In this document: piece by piece, positions 59,599 to 64,000 of the stretch
Layout: every line of letters begins with the position of its first letter
How positions within the stretch are numbered: the stretch's first letter is position 1
Assembly: GCA_003956705.1 (NCBI GenBank)
Contig: QZCP01000176.1
Location: 23,381-87,380 of the forward strand
Direction of reading: 5' to 3'
DNA length: 64,000 bases
Source of the DNA: Brevipalpus yothersi
Taxonomy: Eukaryota; Arthropoda; Arachnida; Trombidiformes; Tenuipalpidae
Notes under the pieces: model-generated
The model's input: only the letters and a program-made list of their open reading frames with translations
What the model was told of the DNA's origin: nothing
The model's database searches: none
Position numbers and translations under genes: made by a program

Positions 59599-62500
59599 CT
59601 AAATATTGACAAGAGAAGGACCATTCTGTTTCGGATGTACTCTTGGCGATGGGGAAGCTTTTCTTGGTAATGTTTGATGATGGGACGAATGAGGACGGTG
59701 ATGATGACGAGTTGGAGAAGAAGATGATGGCTTTTGGCTTATTGTTACTCTATTGGTTACATCGATTGAGGAACGAATTGAGTTCAGTGTATTGCTACCA
59801 GTATTCGATTTAATACTCGGCTTTTGGACCAATTTACCGGAAGTGATGAGTCGTCCAAAACCTTCCTGGTGGGCGAAAGCGTATCCGGATCGAACTGATC
59901 GTCTACTTCGTCGAACACTGGAACGACGACGTTGGATGGGCTCAGTTGGTCTTGAACGTAATCGCATTAATCGTTGCTTGAGACGACACCGGTCACTTAG
60001 TGTTGGATGGACATCAGTATTGTAGAAACGTATCGCAATCACAGGAACTAACAGGATGACCAGTGTGAGAAAAAGAGTGAACCAAAATTGACCTGAGCTC
60101 AATGTGGTCCGAAGACAACCAAGATATTGGTTACCAATGAAATCACTATTAATGAATAAAGTCATGGCAAAATAGAATGCAACACTGCCCCATATGACGA
60201 TATGATTAAATACTGTCCAATATGCTGTATCGAGAGCAATCTGATTATGCGGAGAGAGAATAAGAAAGATGATAAGAATATGAATATATATGAGATAGAG
60301 ACAAGTATTTCCCATCCAAATCAACATTCAACATACCTGAGCAGTTACAACTAAAACTAGGATAGTTGATACAACAGTACCAAAAATTTGATGTCCATCC
60401 AAATTGATTCCTTCCGGTCCGATGGAATCTTGAAAAGCACCATATGAGATGAAAAATAAAACAAATGAGGTGACCACACCGTGGGCTACACTTTTCAAAA
60501 ATTCTTTCTTGTTAAACAACAAGTCCGAGTGTCCTGGAGTGTATAGTAATGGATATCGAATGGACATCCGGTCATCAACATCCTGATCAAAAATACCGAG
60601 AGCCAATACTGGCAAGGATGTGTAGAAGACATTGTAAAAGGATATGAAAGCTGGATCATAGAGTGTCTATGGGCGAGAGAAAGTATATAGAATCAGTATG
60701 CTTGTTGATTCATTAATTAAATCAGTTTGATCAATTGGTAAGTTTCATTCATGAGTTTCATTAACACACAACTTACTTGAGCGGAAAATCCACAGAAAAA
60801 AGCGTACCAAAAATGGCACAAAGTAAATGCGAAATTTTTATAGAAAAAGTATCGCAAAAATTTACTCATTCGATAGTATGACCATCGTCCATGAACAAGT
60901 AAAAGTCTTTCAAGGAATCTGAATTGTGCCAATGCAAAATCAGATGATAAAACAGCTTGCATACCTTCTTGACCACTGATTCCAACTCCAATATGAGCCA
61001 CTAGAGCAGTGAAAGACAATGTTAATTATCATCATCAACCAGCCCCAATCAGATCACACATCTCACACATATATGAATGAATTCATGGTAAACTTACTTT
61101 TAATCATACTCACATCATTGGCACCATCTCCGATGGCTAGAGTGACCGCTTTCTTGTGACGCTTGACCAGATCAACGACCAATGCTTTTTGGAGTGGTGT
61201 AACTCGACAACATATGACCGATTTACATCTTGAGGCCACCTCAAGAAACAAAAGTTCCATAGACTGATGTAGTGCATGGACCAGACTGTGGCCATTAACC
61301 ACCAGAGCAAAACCACCACAATTATCACCATTTTCTTGGCCATCTCCGGCAAAAGAATTCATTTCATCATGTGTTAACGATGTTATCTTGTGTGGCTCAT
61401 TTGAATTCCATTTTGCGCGAATATCGTTTCCGGATGCATGAGTAGCATCACTTGCATCGCTAAAGGTCACAATACTACAGGCTCCAGTTACTTTGTTAAG
61501 TGATGATACATTGCGTATAGCTTCTCGACATCGTAACAACTCTTGTTCAACTTGATCATATTCATAGCCTTCAATGGTGAACACATCGATCAGTTCATCG
61601 GTCAACAGTTGACATGAATAGCCGATATTGATGGCAGTCTCTTGCTTATCCCCGGTCAATACCCATAGTTTAATGTTGGCCGCCGATAGATTGGCAATAC
61701 ATTCTGGTACACCGTCTTGCAGTTTATCCTCAATTGCTGTGGCACCAATTAGTGTGAGATCTTTTTCAATTAGCTCATACACTGCCGCTATCTTGTCTTC
61801 ACGATTTTCCAAGCTGGTGGCTGCCTCATGAAGTTTGCTTTTCCATTTTTCCACAAATTCTTCGTCCAAATCTTTCTTAGCCAAACACAGTGTACGAAGA
61901 CCTTCACCAGCGAAACGATTCAAGTGTTCAACTGTTTCTCGTTTCACATCATCTGAGCTGGAATGAAGGCGTTCAAATATCACCGAATCAGCTCCTTTAC
62001 AGTAGAGCTTTATTTTACCATCTCTCTTTATTATCACCTAAGAGATGGAAGAGAAAGAGAGAGAGGAAAATGAGAGTGGAAATATTGTAAAAAAAAGTAA
62101 TCTGATATCTGATAATATCATTTGGTCTCTTACTATACAGACTTTCAAGTTGTTGAATGAATATATACTCACAGACATTCGTTTGCGAACATTATTGAAG
62201 TCTAGAATGGCAATCAATTCGTATACTTCCTCTTGACCCAGAACTTCTATGGTAATCGAGTTGGGAGTTCTTGACTGGAGTAGAAGAGAGTGAAAAATTG
62301 AATTGTTTTGGAATTACTGCCCAGAATGAGAATGGAATGGAATGTGTATATTTACTTTGAATGTGAATTGAAAGTTTCGAGCGGCCGATGTTAGAGCAGC
62401 TTCATCGGGTGATTGTGCCTGATATTCCAAAACTCCATCACGTTCTTCACACATAACGGTATGGCACAGAGCCAGTAGACGAAAAAATTCGTGCACATCT

Positions 62501-63479
62501 TGATTGCCAGTTGATACATCATTCAAAAGTTTTTGATCATAAAATTTAAAACTTGGCTCATAGTATGGATTATCGGATAGATCGATGTGTGCCATATCGG
62601 GTGATATTTCCAAAATTTCACCAGAATCTTGATCAATTATTTCACCGTACAGCTGTCCATTGATTGAGCATTTGTTGAAAGTCATGATATTTTGAGTTAA
62701 TGTTCCAGTTTTATCTGAGAATATATACTCTATTTGGCCGAGTTCCTCGTTCAATGTTGTGGTACGAGCTTTGGCCGGCTTATCGGTGTCTGGATGATAC
62801 ATTTTTTCATCCCAATTGATCCACAGTGAATGACAAAAACGAATCACCTCAACGCTAACATACAATGATATAGGAACAACAGTATTGAGAACAATTGCAT
62901 AGGAGAAAAAAATTAACACAGCGATTATGGTAGCTCCACTAGTTGGATCAACTCGAGGACTGACAGCATCCTCATCCCATGGAAGATAGCGAGTAAAATA
63001 TTGACCAGTAACAGTTTCCCAGAATCCACAGGCTATTGTGCAAAATAGGCACATACTAATGAGAACAAAAACAATCTGTGAACAAAAATAAGTGAAGAAA
63101 ATCACATTATAATTGATGATCATCAAAGACCCATTCAGAGACTCATTCTTCAAGATCATTACACACTGATTGCTTTGATTCAGTTTCAGAGTAAGAATAA
63201 ATCTTAAATAGATGGATTAATGATTACTCACTCCTAAAATTAGTAGATTCAACAATCTATCCAAACTTGTACGCTTAAATATTGTTATCCCACTATTTTG
63301 CATTAATTTTGTATCTCGACCCGCAAAAACGACCACACCAAAGCACCATTGAGTGTTACGAAGTACACAGCCTCGTAGTAACATTTTATCATTATCTAGG
63401 GGATACATCTCTTTTTTCCAAATCAGTGTGCCTTCAAATTTTGTGAGATTATTATTCGGTGGTTCACATCTTATTTCTC
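59599..63479 (-). CDS. ATP8B: ATP8B-type P4-ATPase phospholipid flippase (3' part)
   Basis: Seven exons in the window, 63479-63232, 63075-62356, 62274-62173, 62037-61098, 61000-60777, 60666-60337 and 60240-59599; upstream exons lie beyond 64000. Motifs in order: [14 protein letters not shown] (P4-type PISL helix), DKTGTLT (phosphorylated Asp), [64 protein letters not shown], then six C-terminal membrane helices. The tail [21 protein letters not shown] is the ATP8B-subfamily signature. Known role: moves phospholipids to the cytosolic leaflet, with CDC50 as partner. The last ~90 residues are His/Ser/Pro-rich. All phases close; no damage seen. Confidence 0.95.
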
Positions 63480-64000
63480 CTGTGGGAAGAAAAATTGTTG
63501 CAAAAAAAAGTAAAATAGCTACGTCAATCTGTGTGATAAAAGTTCATTGATTTCGGGGGTGGGATTGTTCATATAACATATATTTTCCTCCCTCTTCTTG
63601 AAACAAAGTAAATTCATGCCAACAGCATATACACACAAAGTTTATTCTCATGACCATCAAATATGCACTATCATGATCTAGTTCACCAACTCATGGTCAA
63701 ATGAAGCGTGAAAGACATAGTAAGCCAAAGAGAGAGAGAGAGAGAGAATTGAATATTAACCATCAACTATTATTGAAACACTGACGTCGCTCTTCAGTCA
63801 CTCTTATTTGATTTGCCCATTGAGAGATTGAAGCCTCCGGCACAATGTCACGAAATACCGTTAATAATTGTGAACACAGTATAATCATCACGTTGATAAT
63901 AAAACTTTGAACTTATCCCATGTCTTGTTACGACAGATGAGAAAGATAGATCGAATCAATTGAGACAAGAGTAAACATGTACTCTCGAATATTCCCGAAA
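63480..64000. other. Probable ATP8B intron at window edge
   Basis: The exon at 63479 starts after a CCCACAG acceptor at phase 1, and the preceding ATP8B exon (actuator-domain DGETNL region) is not present up to 64000. A GA run lies at 63728-63747. Nothing else supported. Confidence 0.5.

Noticed and set aside
63747..63873. Minus-strand 41-codon frame (VPEASISQWANQIRVTEE)
   Set aside because: No family resemblance, does not match the missing ATP8B exon, and too short to support as a gene.
1..64000. Prokaryotic-type systems (operons, CRISPR arrays, defence islands)
   Set aside because: All supported genes are intron-containing animal genes or single-exon animal genes, and no direct-repeat/spacer arrays are present.

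Overview
The window is nuclear DNA from a compact animal genome. Genes have short GT-AG introns (often 55-250 bp), sit on both strands and are packed tightly. Intergenic and intronic DNA is AT-rich and full of GA/CT, CA/GT and trinucleotide microsatellites. The gene set (SHC, CEP290, IFT80, PDK1, alpha-SNAP, ATP8B-type flippase, FATP) is metazoan. The secreted chymotrypsin-fold protease cluster, the VWC/Kunitz secreted protein and the overall style suggest an arthropod, most likely an acariform (perhaps astigmatid) mite. That placement is inference: there is no rRNA or mitochondrial marker here.

Layout. 0-4.4 kb: CFDP1/BCNT (-) diverging from a PDK1-type kinase (+). 4.36-6.47 kb: TRMT2A tRNA methyltransferase (-), convergent with PDK1 and divergent from IFT80 (+, 7.1-10.05 kb). 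IFT80 converges with eIF6 (-) with only 45 bp between stop codons. 11.6-13.7 kb: V-ATPase subunit e (-) diverging from alpha-SNAP (+). 14.6-16.7 kb: a ZMYND11-like PHD/bromo/PWWP chromatin reader (-). 19.4-20.7 kb: CNRIP1 (-). 20.7-23.2 kb: repeats and unidentified minus-strand exon-like pieces. 23.2-24.7 kb: a secreted VWC-VWC-Kunitz protein (+). 25.8-29.5 kb: SLC27A/FATP acyl-CoA synthetase (-), with a decayed inverted copy of its exon 4 and intron 4 at 30.6-31.0 kb. 31.0-32.5 kb: CDC26 (-) and COX5A (+). 32.85-50.9 kb: one long SHC adaptor gene (-). Its 12.3-kb first intron contains a complete antisense gene, a shortened CEP290 homologue (+, 38.6-47.4 kb). 53.4-58.4 kb: three tandem secreted serine proteases (-). 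59.6-63.5 kb: the 3' part of an ATP8B-type P4-ATPase (-), whose 5' end lies outside the window.

Most genes are unrelated housekeeping, signalling or ciliary genes that happen to be neighbours. I joined exons by hand from splice sites, phase and similarity to known families; every multi-exon model given as complete closes in frame. I see no CRISPR array, rRNA gene, recognisable tRNA, transposase or reverse transcriptase. There is one assembly gap (343 N). The most unusual items are the CEP290-inside-SHC nesting with a shortened CEP290, a PDK1 that stops where its PH domain should begin, a ZMYND11-like protein with a C2H2 finger instead of MYND, the FATP genomic-duplicate pseudogene, and a recent 2.08-kb tandem protease duplication with a lost stop codon.
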